Below are positions 1 to 9,078 of a DNA stretch of 64,000 bases, one piece after another; position 1 is the stretch's first letter, and each line of letters starts with the position of its first letter. Below the pieces are notes generated by a model. The model was not told the origin of the DNA. It saw only the letters and a program-made list of their open reading frames with translations, and searched no databases. Both the position numbers and the translations under genes were made by a program. The stretch is from Natroniella sp046097105 (GTDB lineage Bacteria > Bacillota > Halanaerobiia > Halobacteroidales > Halobacteroidaceae), in contig NZ_CP175562.1 in the NCBI RefSeq assembly GCF_046097105.1, positions 2,046,001 through 2,110,000 of the forward strand, given 5' to 3'.

Positions 1-759
1 AGCAGGAATAGAAAAGAAGTCATCTTTTTTATCCAGACTGATCAACCTCTTTGCTATTAAATCTAAAGCTATAATCCAACCTTCTGTCTGTCGATAGATC
101 TTTTCTATCTTCTTTTCCTCCAATTTCAAGCCATACTTGATATCAAAGAAGTTTACTATCTCTTTAGAGCTTAACTTCAAACTCTCTTCACCGATTAATA
201 GTGCTTTATCTTTCAGACGCCATTTAGGTAATTCTTTAAATTTCACCGTCTCTCTTGTACTAATTATAACATGAAGCTTAGGAGGCATTAATTCAATAAA
301 ATAAGTGAAAAAATCATTGATCTTTTGGTTATTATTTACTAAATGATAATCATCAAGAATTAAAAAGGTCTCCTGCTCTAATTCATCATATAAATTATTA
401 ATAAATTGATCAATGACATATTGTAAATCGACTTGATTTTTATCATTTTCAATTAAGAGTTCAATAATCTCTTTACCAATCTTTCCATTTTGAAAGTTGA
501 ATGTATTGATTAAGTTCAGAAAAAACACTAATAAATCTGAATCAAATTCATCAATACTATACCAGAAGAATTCAGATGAGTAATTTTCTTCAAAGAAGTG
601 AGTTAATGTTGTACTTTTTCCATATCCCGGGCCAGCACAGACAATAGTTAATGGATACTTGTCGATTTGACTATATTTTTCCCATAGCTCTTTCCCCCTC
701 CAAAAATCACCATTAAATTTCGGGGGTATAAATTTAGTTTTAACTATTAAGTTGCTCAA
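1..759 (-). CDS. MalT/LuxR-type ATP-dependent transcriptional regulator, C-terminus beyond window
   Basis: The reading frame is open from a TTG start at 757-759 to the window edge, giving the first 253 residues. A strong ribosome site (GAGGGAGG, about 764-772) precedes the TTG. The visible part is the STAND-type ATPase domain of MalT-like regulators: opening LSNLIVKTKFIPPK, Walker A GPGYGKST at residues 43-50, Walker B LILDDYH at about 133-139, and a later STRE sensor-like motif. In this family the ATPase is followed by TPR-like repeats and a C-terminal LuxR helix-turn-helix that binds DNA; those would lie to the left of the window and are not seen. The inducer and target genes cannot be told from here. 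The family is clear; the exact role is not. Confidence 0.8.
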   Translation of the reverse strand, partial: MSNLIVKTKFIPPKFNGDFWRGKELWEKYSQIDKYPLTIVCAGPGYGKSTTLTHFFEENYSSEFFWYSIDEFDSDLLVFFLNLINTFNFQNGKIGKEIIELLIENDKNQVDLQYVIDQFINNLYDELEQETFLILDDYHLVNNNQKINDFFTYFIELMPPKLHVIISTRETVKFKELPKWRLKDKALLIGEESLKLSSKEIVNFFDIKYGLKLEEKKIEKIYRQTEGWIIALDLIAKRLISLDKKDDFFSIPA

Positions 760-940
760 AATATCCCTCCCTCTACATTATACTTCCAGAGTTGGATTAA
801 GACTGATTAAGGATACTGATTCAGTTGTTTTTTCAATTACTCTAGAAACTAAAAGTCATTTAATTAGCCTACTAAGAGGAAATTTATTTAACCCCTATTT
901 TTAATGATGGATAACTTTATTAAAAAACAGAAATAATATA

Positions 941-960
941 TTAGATTTATATAAATCTAA
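941..960. promoter_or_regulatory. Perfect 20-bp palindrome, possible operator
   Basis: TTAGATTTATATAAATCTAA reads the same on both strands. It lies about 180 bp upstream of the TTG start of the MalT-like gene. Dyads of this kind can be operators, but AT-rich DNA produces some by chance, so this is only a candidate. Confidence 0.3.
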
Positions 961-1198
961 GACTATTATTTCCATGGAAAGAGGTTCATCTTGAATTGAA
1001 TTTTTAAGATTATTCAAAACAATCAAAGAGTACTATTTTAGTATATCAAGCTTTCTTTATAATTATATTTAACTTAAAAATTATTGATTATCAAAGACCC
1101 TTGTATTAGTCATTCTACACTAAAAATAAATTTCCTTCACATAATTTTAAAAAATTCAATCAATAAACACGTGAGGAGTTATTATACCTTAAAATATA

Positions 1199-1228
1199 AT
1201 AAGAGCAGGGATTGAAACCTGCTCTTAT
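1199..1228 (-). terminator. Rho-independent terminator of the SNF2 gene
   Basis: An 11-bp perfect stem (1199-1209 with 1218-1228, core AAGAGCAGG/CCTGCTCTT) with an 8-base loop lies about 115 bp past the SNF2 stop. On the minus strand it is followed by a T-rich tract (TATATTTTAA). Confidence 0.65.
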
Positions 1229-1259
1229 GTCATATATTAAAATACAGATTATTGATATA

Positions 1260-1340
1260 TAACTTAAGTTTAAGGCTGAGGTTAAGGCTACCATTAAAAA
1301 CATAAGGACTTACTCTTACTTAGACTTAGACTCAAACTTA
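1260..1340. repeat. Low-complexity AAGTTT/AAACTT block, copy 1
   Basis: The segment combines TTAAGTTTAAGG, GAGGTTAAGG, AAAAACATAAGG and ACTTAGACTCAAACTTA. A recognisably related block with the same words in the same order lies at 51769-51860. Its two ends are imperfect inverted copies of each other. Confidence 0.45.
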
Positions 1341-1343
1341 CTT

Positions 1344-4300
1344 CTAATTATACTCCAACAACTCTTGAATATCTTCCCAGCTAATACTCTTAACTGGACT
1401 ACTATTCTTCTCAATTACACTCGCAAAGATATCCTGCTTTCTTTGCTGTAGCTTTAACATCTTCTCTTCGACCGTTCCAGTCGTAATTAGTTTGTAGACA
1501 GTTACCTGCTTATTTTGACCAATCCTATGGGTTCGATCTGTAGCCTGCCTTTCGACCATCGGATTCCACCACGGATCAACATGGATCACAATATTAGCAG
1601 AGGTTAAATTCAGACCTGTTCCGCCTGCCTTTAAACTGATTAAAAAGACTTTAAGATCATCTTGCTTGTTAAATTTCTCAACCCGCTCCATTCTATTTCT
1701 AGTACTACCATCCAAATAAGTAAAGGGTATTTCCTTGCTTTCAAACTCCTCTCTAATTATCTTCAACATCTTAACAAATTGACTGAAGACAACTATCTTA
1801 TGCCCCCCAGCAATGGCAGTCTGGACTATTTCTAATAATCCATCTAATTTAGCAGAGCTTAATTGCTGCTGACTCTCTTCTAAAATCAAGCGCGGGTGAT
1901 TACAGATCTGGCGTAGCTTAGTCAAGGCAGCCAAAATATTAATCTGCGATCTATTAAATCCACGTTCTTTAACCTTAGCTGTCAAATCAGTCTTTACTTG
2001 CTCTAAGATCATTCGATAGCTATCCTCTTGTACTTTAGTCATCTCTACTGGATGAATATTGATCAACTTATCTGGCAAGTCAGCTAAGACCTCTTCTTTT
2101 CTCCTCCTTAAGATAAAAGGAGCAATCCTTCTTTTCAATTCTACAAGCTGTTGTTGGTCTTGCTCCTTAGTAATTGGATTCAAATAATCCTTTCTGAATT
2201 TACTATAATTATCCAAATAACCCGGCATAATAAAATCAAAGATAGACCATAGCTCTTCTAAAGAGTTCTCTAAAGGAGTTCCTGTCAAAGCCAATCTATA
2301 CTCTGCTTTAATCTCTTTGACAGCTTTGGCCCGCTTAGTAGTTCTATTTTTGATATGGTGAGCCTCATCTAAGATAAGATGGGAAAATTTAAAGTCCTCT
2401 AACTCTAAATAATCTCGACTGATGATCGAATAAGAGGTAATTATTAACTGATACTTACTAAAATCTTTTTGCATCTCTACCCGCTCTTGAGGAGTACCAT
2501 AATAGACTAAGTAATCAAAATCTGAAAAGAACTTATCGACCTCAACCCCCCAATTATAAATTAGGGTACGAGGACAGACTATTAAAGCAGGTTGCTTATA
2601 ATCCATACTCTTAAGCAAACTAAGCGTCTGTAAGCTCTTACCTAGGCCCATATCATCTGCCAAAATCCCACCAAAATGATATTTGGCTAAGAATTTCAAC
2701 CAATAATAACCCTGCTTTTGATAATCTCTTAAGATGTCTTCAACCTCGGCGGGAATTTCCACTTCTTGAACTAAATTATCCTGGGTAATATCACGATTCA
2801 ACTGATCATAAACCTGATTACCTTTAAAGCTAATCCCTGCCTCTTGAACTAAATTACGATAATATAAGAGTTGATAATAATTACTCCTATAACTACCATC
2901 TTCTTGTTTATCAGCTTGAGCAATCATTTGCTCGACCTGTTGTTGGTTACTCTCCTCTAGAATATAGTACTTATTATCAAGTTGTAGATAACTCTCACCT
3001 TGTTGATTATACTTTAACAACTCTTCTAACTCTGCTTTAGTATAACTTTTGCCACCGATATTATATCTAATATTAAACTCAAACCAATTAATATTCTCAT
3101 CATCATCTTCTTCAACAAATTCAATTTCTGGTTCAAGCTGATAAGAGATCACCTCTAACTCTTCAAAGACCGAGGTAGTCTCTACCTTCCAATCTTCTGA
3201 TAGCTCAGCTACTCCAGCAGTAATAAATTTTTGTTGTCTATTTTGATCCTTAATACTAAAACAATCAGACTGAAGATGAAACTCATAATCCTCTAAAAAG
3301 TTCAAAAACTGCTTGATCTCTTCTGTATTCCACGCCGTCCATACTTTAGGATCTTGCTGATCTTGCTGATAGTGCTTAACATCATAATCAAAACCTATAA
3401 TCTCAGTATTTTGATAAACCTGCTCAGCAATCTTGACCTCTGAGTAGCATAAGATGGCCTGATTTTGATAATCAAGCTTCAAGCTTATCTGAGGCTGTTG
3501 CTCAATTAATTGATAACCCTTTAAATTTTGCGCAATCTCTAAGTTTAAATTCTGCTGTAATGAAGGTAAGAGCTCAAAGATAAATTCCCCTTGTTTCTTC
3601 TCAGGTATCGGTATCTGATTAGGTACCTCCTTGATAGTTTCCATCTCTACTGGATGTATTGTAGTATCTTGGACAGTCCAGGTAATTTGATCTCCTTGAT
3701 AAGTGGAGTAATTACTATCTTTAATCTTAAGTGTTACTTTAGCTAAATCCCCAGCCATAATCAACTTAGGGTATAATAGTTGGCCCACCTTGGCTAGTTG
3801 ATCACTTTCTGCTAGATAGACTTGGCTTTCTTCTATCAAGCCCAATAAGAAATTAAAGTTAGCCTCATCTTTAGGGAAGAGAAGTGCTCCCGCAGTCTGA
3901 CTAGCTTTTGTTTCAACCTGAGCTAGATAGTTAATCTGAGCTAAATCTTTGACTTTTAATCTATCTTTTAATGGGTCTAGTGTTGAATAATGAGGATCTT
4001 GAATATAAGAGATAATCCTTTCTAATTCAGCGATTTCTAACTCTTCCGACTCTAAAACCAACTTAAAATTAACCATTGAGCTGGTCATTAAGCCTTTGAT
4101 TACAAATTGTAATGCTACTTTCTCTTTACTTGTGATCTTCTGGCTCAACCCTACTAATCTATCATAATAAATTTCTGTTAAACGATTAAAATCAAGTCTA
4201 GGATAATCTTCTTCTAAAAATTTATATAAGACTGCTATTTCATGTTTACAGATTGGCCCCCAGTCATAGGGACAGTTGCATTGGCCCTCAGGATAAATCT

Positions 4301-4493
4301 TCTTATTTTTTAAGTTAATCTCTATGCTAACTTGATAGAGTTTAGTGCCTGATACCTCTGCGTCTATTTTTAACTGTTGCTTACTTATGATCTGATAGTC
4401 ATAATTGATGATTCTACCCGCTTGATAATATTTTCTTCCCCTATTATAGATTTTAGCTGATATATTTCTTCTAAGCTGCTTTAACAATGACAT
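1344..4493 (-). CDS. SWIM zinc-finger SNF2/Swi2-family helicase-like ATPase
   Basis: A 1049-residue Snf2-family DNA-dependent ATPase. A SWIM zinc finger (C72-x-C74 ... C82-x-H84) opens the protein. A long divergent region follows, then the helicase core: Walker A DDMGLGKS at about 613-620, DEAHH Walker B at about 709-713, and the C-terminal helicase lobe with HRIGQ near residue 988. This architecture is shared by bacterial RapA/HepA-like proteins that remodel protein-DNA or RNA-polymerase complexes. I chose the ATG at 4493 over an upstream frame extension because AGAGAGGG sits just before it. It stands alone and ends at the hairpin at 1199-1228. The family is certain; the precise target is unknown. 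Confidence 0.93.
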   Translation of the reverse strand: MSLLKQLRRNISAKIYNRGRKYYQAGRIINYDYQIISKQQLKIDAEVSGTKLYQVSIEINLKNKKIYPEGQCNCPYDWGPICKHEIAVLYKFLEEDYPRLDFNRLTEIYYDRLVGLSQKITSKEKVALQFVIKGLMTSSMVNFKLVLESEELEIAELERIISYIQDPHYSTLDPLKDRLKVKDLAQINYLAQVETKASQTAGALLFPKDEANFNFLLGLIEESQVYLAESDQLAKVGQLLYPKLIMAGDLAKVTLKIKDSNYSTYQGDQITWTVQDTTIHPVEMETIKEVPNQIPIPEKKQGEFIFELLPSLQQNLNLEIAQNLKGYQLIEQQPQISLKLDYQNQAILCYSEVKIAEQVYQNTEIIGFDYDVKHYQQDQQDPKVWTAWNTEEIKQFLNFLEDYEFHLQSDCFSIKDQNRQQKFITAGVAELSEDWKVETTSVFEELEVISYQLEPEIEFVEEDDDENINWFEFNIRYNIGGKSYTKAELEELLKYNQQGESYLQLDNKYYILEESNQQQVEQMIAQADKQEDGSYRSNYYQLLYYRNLVQEAGISFKGNQVYDQLNRDITQDNLVQEVEIPAEVEDILRDYQKQGYYWLKFLAKYHFGGILADDMGLGKSLQTLSLLKSMDYKQPALIVCPRTLIYNWGVEVDKFFSDFDYLVYYGTPQERVEMQKDFSKYQLIITSYSIISRDYLELEDFKFSHLILDEAHHIKNRTTKRAKAVKEIKAEYRLALTGTPLENSLEELWSIFDFIMPGYLDNYSKFRKDYLNPITKEQDQQQLVELKRRIAPFILRRRKEEVLADLPDKLINIHPVEMTKVQEDSYRMILEQVKTDLTAKVKERGFNRSQINILAALTKLRQICNHPRLILEESQQQLSSAKLDGLLEIVQTAIAGGHKIVVFSQFVKMLKIIREEFESKEIPFTYLDGSTRNRMERVEKFNKQDDLKVFLISLKAGGTGLNLTSANIVIHVDPWWNPMVERQATDRTHRIGQNKQVTVYKLITTGTVEEKMLKLQQRKQDIFASVIEKNSSPVKSISWEDIQELLEYN

Positions 4494-4585
4494 ACATACA
4501 CCCTCTCTTTTAAAGCTGATTAAGATCATTATATCTTATTTAAGGGTTTCTTAAAAGAAAAAATTAGAAGAAGAGTTGGCCCTGC

Positions 4586-4855
4586 TTAATCTAAATAATT
4601 ATTTACTTCTTTAAGATATCTAGCATAATAATCAACCATCTTATCCAAAATTTGATAAACTATCTTGTCATTAACTTCTTCATATTCTTGAACAAGTCTA
4701 TTTCTTAATCCAGACTCAAATAACCTAAATCTAAGTCACTCTTTTTAGTCATAAATCGGGTTCCATAAGAAGCAAAGACTACTAGCAATTTTATATTATA
4801 TTTAGTTATGGTTTCGGTTGGTTGTTTCAACTCGATTTTGATACCCTCTTTTTGT
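4586..4855 (-). pseudogene. Remnants of a MNT nucleotidyltransferase / HEPN (MntA-HepT) pair
   Basis: Two broken pieces lie head to tail on the minus strand. Upstream (about 4735-4855), one frame reads VVFASYGTR...KKSDLDLGYL, a degenerate MNT motif: the usual GS-x10-D-x-D now has Y-G in place of the GS. Downstream, in another frame and ending at the TAA at 4586, lies the C-terminal part of a HepT-like HEPN protein: ESGLRNRLVQEYEEVNDK. The end of the antitoxin gene and the start of the toxin gene are missing, as if a deletion joined the two. No intact product is possible. The identification rests on motif recognition only. Confidence 0.6.
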
Positions 4856-5218
4856 TATTATACCCTAATTTTAGCTTCGAATTAAGGTTAAATTCAAGTG
4901 GATTTAAAACTTTAGATCAAAACCATGATTACAGAAAGGCTAACAACCAGCCTTCTTCCCTGTTACTTTTTACTTGATTAAAAAGTAACCAAAAAATCAA
5001 GAAGAAATAAACTCACTCAGCAATAAGATATCTGCTAACTACTAAATTACTACTTTATTGTTAAGTCTTAAGTAATAATCAAAATTCCACTGCTTTTTTG
5101 CTTCGTTCAGACAGGATTTCTTCCAATTAAGAGCTTAAATCCAATTGATAATTGACAATTATCCTACCCAGTCTCTATGCTCTAAGTACCAACCTATCAT
5201 CTATATAGCTAATCAACT
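4856..5218. repeat. Intergenic hairpin repeat region
   Basis: There is no gene. At 4962-4989 a stem (GTTACTTTTT/AAAAAGTAAC) is followed by CCAAAAAATCAAGAAGAA (4989-5006). That 18-base flank and a near-identical stem recur at 39165-39210, so this is a dispersed repeat. The remaining sequence is AT-rich, with short CAATTGATAATTGACAATT-like words near 5140-5160. Confidence 0.5.
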
Positions 5219-6784
5219 TTAAACCCAAACTGCAAATATATCTTTACCATTCTTTGTTATCTCTTCTTCTTTGTACTCCTTACTTTGATTAAAATTAAAA
5301 CTGACTAGATAACCCTTTTTCACATTTTGCTTATCTAAATAATCTACTAACTGCTTTAATCCTTTTTGATGATACTTATCTCCTCGCCAAATCTTAAGTT
5401 CTACAATATACTTTCTATCAAGATAAGTAATAACTACATCTAATCTCTTCTCTTGAGATGTCTGTACCTCTTTAAAATCAAATCCCTTACCATTAATAAT
5501 CGGTTTAATAAAAGCCAAAAAGATAAGTCGTCCATTTCTTTCTAGGAATTCTTGATCTTTATCGCTATATTGTTCTTTAATAAATAGCTGAAACTTCTTT
5601 AAAATCTTTTTAAAATCTAAATAGCCATCTGCTTTGATGAAATTTTCTCTAAAATTATAGCCTTTCATATCTAAATCAGTTTCTAACTTAGAACTCATAT
5701 AATCATAGATAGCTTGTTCATAAATTCTATTATGAACTCTTACTATACCATCATCATTTTTTAATATTCCATATAATTCTCCTAAATCAATAATTGGGTT
5801 ATATAAATTATAACGTACCTTATTACCTTCCATAATTATTTTATAAACAAGTCCATATAAATCTTGATTATTCTCTAAATTCTTAATCAAACTTTCAAAA
5901 TTGACACTATCCTTATTTAAGATTATCTTTACTGCTTCTGCTAAATCTTTTAAATTCCAGCTTTTATTCTCTTTTTGAGGAAGTATCTTTTCATCTATCA
6001 CCTTAGCTAATTTACTAACCAAATAAGGATGACCAGATGTATAGTAATGAATCTTTTTAGCTATTTTCTCTACATTTAATTTAATATTTTTATCTTTTCT
6101 ATAATCCTTAAGCATTGTAGCTATTTCTTTTGGATTAAAACTTAAATCTATATCAAAATCTACTGCTATATTCCAAGGACTATTATACTTTTTCTCATCA
6201 TCTGCTCTTAACTTTACCTTAAGGTTCTTAACATCATGGACTCCTGCTAAGATTACACTATGGAAAGTATAATCTTCTCCTTCAATACTAGCAAGATATT
6301 TACTTCTTAACATTCCTAGAAAATCCAAAAACAATTGGTTATTGCTACTTTTATCTACTTCATCTATCATTAATACTATTCTTCTTTTCTCTTCTTTAGT
6401 TAATTGAGTTATTACTCTTGCTAATTTTCTCATATTTGTAGCTGTAGCTAAATTTTTTTCTATAATATCAATTAGTTTTTCTTCATTTTTAAGCTCTAAT
6501 TTATCTTTTAAGGTTAATAAAAATTCCTCTATAAATACCTTCTGTTCTTTATATATTTCCTTATCAAAACCTTCAAAACTAATCCTTAACACTAAATAAT
6601 CTTCTTTGCTTAATTTATTAGATAATAGATATAGTGCAGTTGTTTTGCCATATTGTCTTGGTTTATTAATAGTAAAGTAATCCCCTTTATCTACCAACTT
6701 CTTCATCTGACTTAATTTATTCTTTATATCAACCATATAATGTTTTTTGGGAATACAGGTTCCCGTTACATTAAACTCTTTCAT
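5219..6784 (-). CDS. AAA-like ATPase with C-terminal PD-(D/E)XK nuclease-like domain
   Basis: A 521-residue protein. The N-terminal AAA-like ATPase has the typical opening (GTCIPKKHYMVDI), a P-loop PRQYGKTT at about 42-49 and Walker B RRIVLMIDEVD at about 134-144. The C-terminus has the PD-(D/E)XK pattern: D449 in RLDVVITY and E462-x-K464 in YIVELKIW. Related proteins are abundant, often multicopy, in anaerobes and are usually left as uncharacterised ATP-binding proteins; roles in defence or mobile elements have been suggested but not shown here. The start at 6784 is chosen for its AAGGGGTGA ribosome site; the frame upstream of it only runs into the repeat palindrome at 6841-6885. It appears to be a single-gene unit. 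Confidence 0.85.
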   Translation of the reverse strand: MKEFNVTGTCIPKKHYMVDIKNKLSQMKKLVDKGDYFTINKPRQYGKTTALYLLSNKLSKEDYLVLRISFEGFDKEIYKEQKVFIEEFLLTLKDKLELKNEEKLIDIIEKNLATATNMRKLARVITQLTKEEKRRIVLMIDEVDKSSNNQLFLDFLGMLRSKYLASIEGEDYTFHSVILAGVHDVKNLKVKLRADDEKKYNSPWNIAVDFDIDLSFNPKEIATMLKDYRKDKNIKLNVEKIAKKIHYYTSGHPYLVSKLAKVIDEKILPQKENKSWNLKDLAEAVKIILNKDSVNFESLIKNLENNQDLYGLVYKIIMEGNKVRYNLYNPIIDLGELYGILKNDDGIVRVHNRIYEQAIYDYMSSKLETDLDMKGYNFRENFIKADGYLDFKKILKKFQLFIKEQYSDKDQEFLERNGRLIFLAFIKPIINGKGFDFKEVQTSQEKRLDVVITYLDRKYIVELKIWRGDKYHQKGLKQLVDYLDKQNVKKGYLVSFNFNQSKEYKEEEITKNGKDIFAVWV

Positions 6785-6840
6785 TCTTTCACCCCTTTCG
6801 TTACTATTATACCTTAATTTTAAAGCATTTAAAACAATTA

Positions 6841-6885
6841 AACCACGAATGGGCACTAATTCTTTATTAGTGCCCATTCGTGGTT
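6841..6885. repeat. Perfect 20-bp-stem hairpin of the CCACGAAT repeat family
   Basis: Arms 6841-6860 and 6866-6885 are perfect inverted copies (starting AACCACGAATGGGCAC) around a 5-base loop. The words match the CACGAAT/ATTAGTG repeats at 7101-7150, 9047-9075, 30049-30080, 39398-39429 and 40557-40588, here doubled head to head. It sits between the O-antigen operon end and the ATPase gene, so it could also act as a transcription barrier. Confidence 0.7.
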
Positions 6886-7119
6886 ACAACACTAACCTCT
6901 CAAATTCCAACTTCTCATTCTTAAAATTAATGAATAGTTAAAGTTAAAAGCATAACATCAATAACTACTAATATATACCATTTTTATAAATAATTAATTC
7001 ATATTACTCTGTAAACTCTTATTTTTTTATAAATTTCAGTTTAGATTCTATGATTTCTGGTTTTTCTATTGCTTCTATTGCTTTTCTATTAGTTTTTATT
7101 GCTTTTTTATTAGTGTCCA
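6886..7119. other. Intergenic AT-rich stretch with short tandem words
   Basis: No gene is seen. From about 7055 to 7119 the sequence repeats TCTATTGCTT / TTATTGCTTTT and then ATTAGTGTCC, which runs into the 3' end of the upstream gene. Confidence 0.4.
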
Positions 7120-7150
7120 TTAGTGTCCATTAGTGGTTTCGTGGTTCGCT
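7101..7150. repeat. ATTAGTG/CGTGGTT repeat overlapping the 3' end of a gene
   Basis: ATTAGTGTCC occurs twice, then ATTAGTGGTTTCGTGGTTC. This is the same intergenic family as at 6841-6885. The stop codon and last residues (NHETTNGH) of the dehydratase gene lie inside it. Confidence 0.6.
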
Positions 7151-9015
7151 GCTATCTCATCCTTCGCTTGAGAGATCTCCGTAACATTATCCCGCTTAGG
7201 CTTATAAGTCCCTACTAACTCTACTAAACACCTAATAATCGCTGGCGAACTATTTAACTTGATCAATCGCTTAAGCTTATCAAGGCTTCGGTACAAAAAC
7301 TCTCGCTCGATTGCTTCTAACTTTGCAGTATATATTCTTTCATGTTCAGTCGCTAAATTATCCTCTTTTTCGGTCAATAACTCCTCATACATCTTCTCAC
7401 CAGGTCGCAAACCCGTAATTTCGATCTCAATATCCTCTCCAATTGTCAAACCAGAAAGTTCGATCAGATCCTTAGCTAAGTCAATGATCTTAACTGGCTC
7501 TTCCATATCAAGAATAAAGACCTCACCACCATCTCCTAAGGCACCAGCCTGAATAACCAACTGGGCTGCTTCGGGAATCGTCATAAAATAACGCTCTATC
7601 TTCTCGTGGGTGACAGTTATTGGCCCGCCATTTTTAATCTGTTTTTTAAAGAGTGGAATCACACTACCATGACTTCCTAAGACATTCCCGAATCTAACAG
7701 CCATAAACTTAGTAGTACTCTCTTCATTGATTGCTTGAACTACCATCTCTGCTGTCCTTTTGGTAGCTCCCATTACATTGGTCGGGTTGACTGCTTTATC
7801 AGTTGAGATCAAGACAAAGCGTTCTACATTGAATTGATCGGCTACTTCAGCGACCTTCTTAGTTCCCAAGATATTATTCTTGACCGCTTCTTCAGGGTTA
7901 GCCTCCATCAATGGTACATGCTTATGGGCTGCTGCATGGAAGACGACATCTGGTTGATAGCGAGCAAAGATTGTCTGTAACTTATCTCGATCACGGATAC
8001 TGGCAATCAAGGGAATAATATTTAGATCATCATACCTCTCTTTTAGTTCTAATTCTAAAAAATAAGTATTATTCTCATAAATATCAAGAATTAATAACTG
8101 CTCGGGAGCAAAACGGGCTATCTGACGGCAGAGCTCAGAACCAATCGAGCCACCTCCGCCGGTGACTAAAACGGTCTTACCTTCTACATAAGAACAGATC
8201 TCGTCAAGATTGAGATCGACCTGATCTCGCCCCAATAGATCTTCAACCCTGACCTCACGAATCTGGCTTAAAGATATATTTTCGGTCAAGATCTCATCTA
8301 AAGCAGGCAGGATATTGACCTTGACCCCTTCTTGATTGCTCAAATCATAGATCTCTTTGATTGTATCGCCCCGAACAGATGGAATCGCAATGATGACCTC
8401 TTTGACATTATACTCTTTGATAACCTCTGGGATAACATAGCGATCTCCTAAGACCTTCCGCTCATGAATTTCTAGACCTTGTTTGTGTGGATCATCATCG
8501 ATCAAGCCAATTATATCCTTATTGATTGGGTATTTATCGACCTCTCTGATCAATGCTTCGGCAGCATCACCTGCCCCGACAAGCAAGATGTTGGTATTGT
8601 CCTGATCAGAACTGAGATAGTCTATATAGTAGTCCTTTAAGATTCGGAAGGTGAAACGAATCCCTCCTAGAAAACCGACCTGTAAGAAGCCATTGATGAT
8701 AATCACACTACGAGAAAACTGCATCCCTTTAAGGAAGATGGCTGTGGCAAAGAAGAGATTGATCAGTACTGAAGCTTTGATGATACATTTTAGCTCGGAG
8801 ATACTGACATATCTCCAGATCTTGTTGTAAACTTTTAAGAAAAAGAGCACTGCAATCCCAATCGCTGATATAAGTCCTAAGTATGTATAGTCGAAATATG
8901 TTGTCCAATCGCTATCAAAGCGTAAAATAAAACTGGATATGAGTGCTAAGTTAATTAAGAATAAGTCGGTTAGGATTAGGATTGGTTTTTTATAGGTTCT
9001 AAGGAAATTTTTCAT
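7120..9015 (-). CDS. Membrane-bound UDP-GlcNAc 4,6-dehydratase (PglF/CapD family)
   Basis: A 631-residue inner-membrane enzyme. About four transmembrane helices (residues 10-125) precede a first Rossmann fold (NILLVGAGDA, about 142-151). The catalytic short-chain dehydrogenase domain follows, with TGGGGSIGSE at about 285-294, STDK at 404-407 and M415-x3-K419, where the usual Tyr of YxxxK is replaced as in PglF/CapD/WbpM. The expected reaction is UDP-GlcNAc to the 4-keto-6-deoxy sugar, the first step towards a bacillosamine- or QuiNAc-type residue. The start at 9015 has GGAGGTGAT upstream. It lies downstream of PglC-like and PglE-like genes, consistent with an initiating-sugar module. The C-terminal tail is encoded by an intergenic repeat. 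Confidence 0.92.
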   Translation of the reverse strand: MKNFLRTYKKPILILTDLFLINLALISSFILRFDSDWTTYFDYTYLGLISAIGIAVLFFLKVYNKIWRYVSISELKCIIKASVLINLFFATAIFLKGMQFSRSVIIINGFLQVGFLGGIRFTFRILKDYYIDYLSSDQDNTNILLVGAGDAAEALIREVDKYPINKDIIGLIDDDPHKQGLEIHERKVLGDRYVIPEVIKEYNVKEVIIAIPSVRGDTIKEIYDLSNQEGVKVNILPALDEILTENISLSQIREVRVEDLLGRDQVDLNLDEICSYVEGKTVLVTGGGGSIGSELCRQIARFAPEQLLILDIYENNTYFLELELKERYDDLNIIPLIASIRDRDKLQTIFARYQPDVVFHAAAHKHVPLMEANPEEAVKNNILGTKKVAEVADQFNVERFVLISTDKAVNPTNVMGATKRTAEMVVQAINEESTTKFMAVRFGNVLGSHGSVIPLFKKQIKNGGPITVTHEKIERYFMTIPEAAQLVIQAGALGDGGEVFILDMEEPVKIIDLAKDLIELSGLTIGEDIEIEITGLRPGEKMYEELLTEKEDNLATEHERIYTAKLEAIEREFLYRSLDKLKRLIKLNSSPAIIRCLVELVGTYKPKRDNVTEISQAKDEIAANHETTNGH

Positions 9016-9046
9016 TTGGTTATCACCTCCGATTTTTAATTCTTTA

Positions 9047-9075
9047 CCACGAATAAGCACGAATTAGCACCAATT
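9047..9075. repeat. CCACGAAT/GCACGAATTAGCAC repeat unit inside the operon
   Basis: The words ACCACGAATAAGCACGAATT sit in the 63-bp gap between the sugar transferase stop and the dehydratase start. It is a member of the family seen at 6841-6885. Confidence 0.5.
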
Positions 9076-9078
9076 TAA

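Larger units (their letters stand above)
760..1343. other. Intergenic region with a palindrome, a terminator and a low-complexity repeat
   Basis: I see no gene here. The stretch holds a perfect 20-base palindrome at 941-960 (upstream of the MalT-like gene), a hairpin terminator at 1199-1228 for the SNF2 gene, and a low-complexity block at 1260-1340 that recurs near 51.8 kb. The rest is AT-rich without recognisable structure. Confidence 0.6.

Noticed and set aside
6785..6877. Upstream extension of the AAA ATPase by 31 residues
   Set aside because: The extension reads into the perfect repeat palindrome and lacks a ribosome site, whereas ATG 6784 has a good one.
7259..7552. Plus-strand frame opposite the dehydratase gene
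   Set aside because: It is antisense to a well-conserved catalytic domain, has no ribosome site and no known motif. The same reasoning removes the other plus-strand frames in the window.
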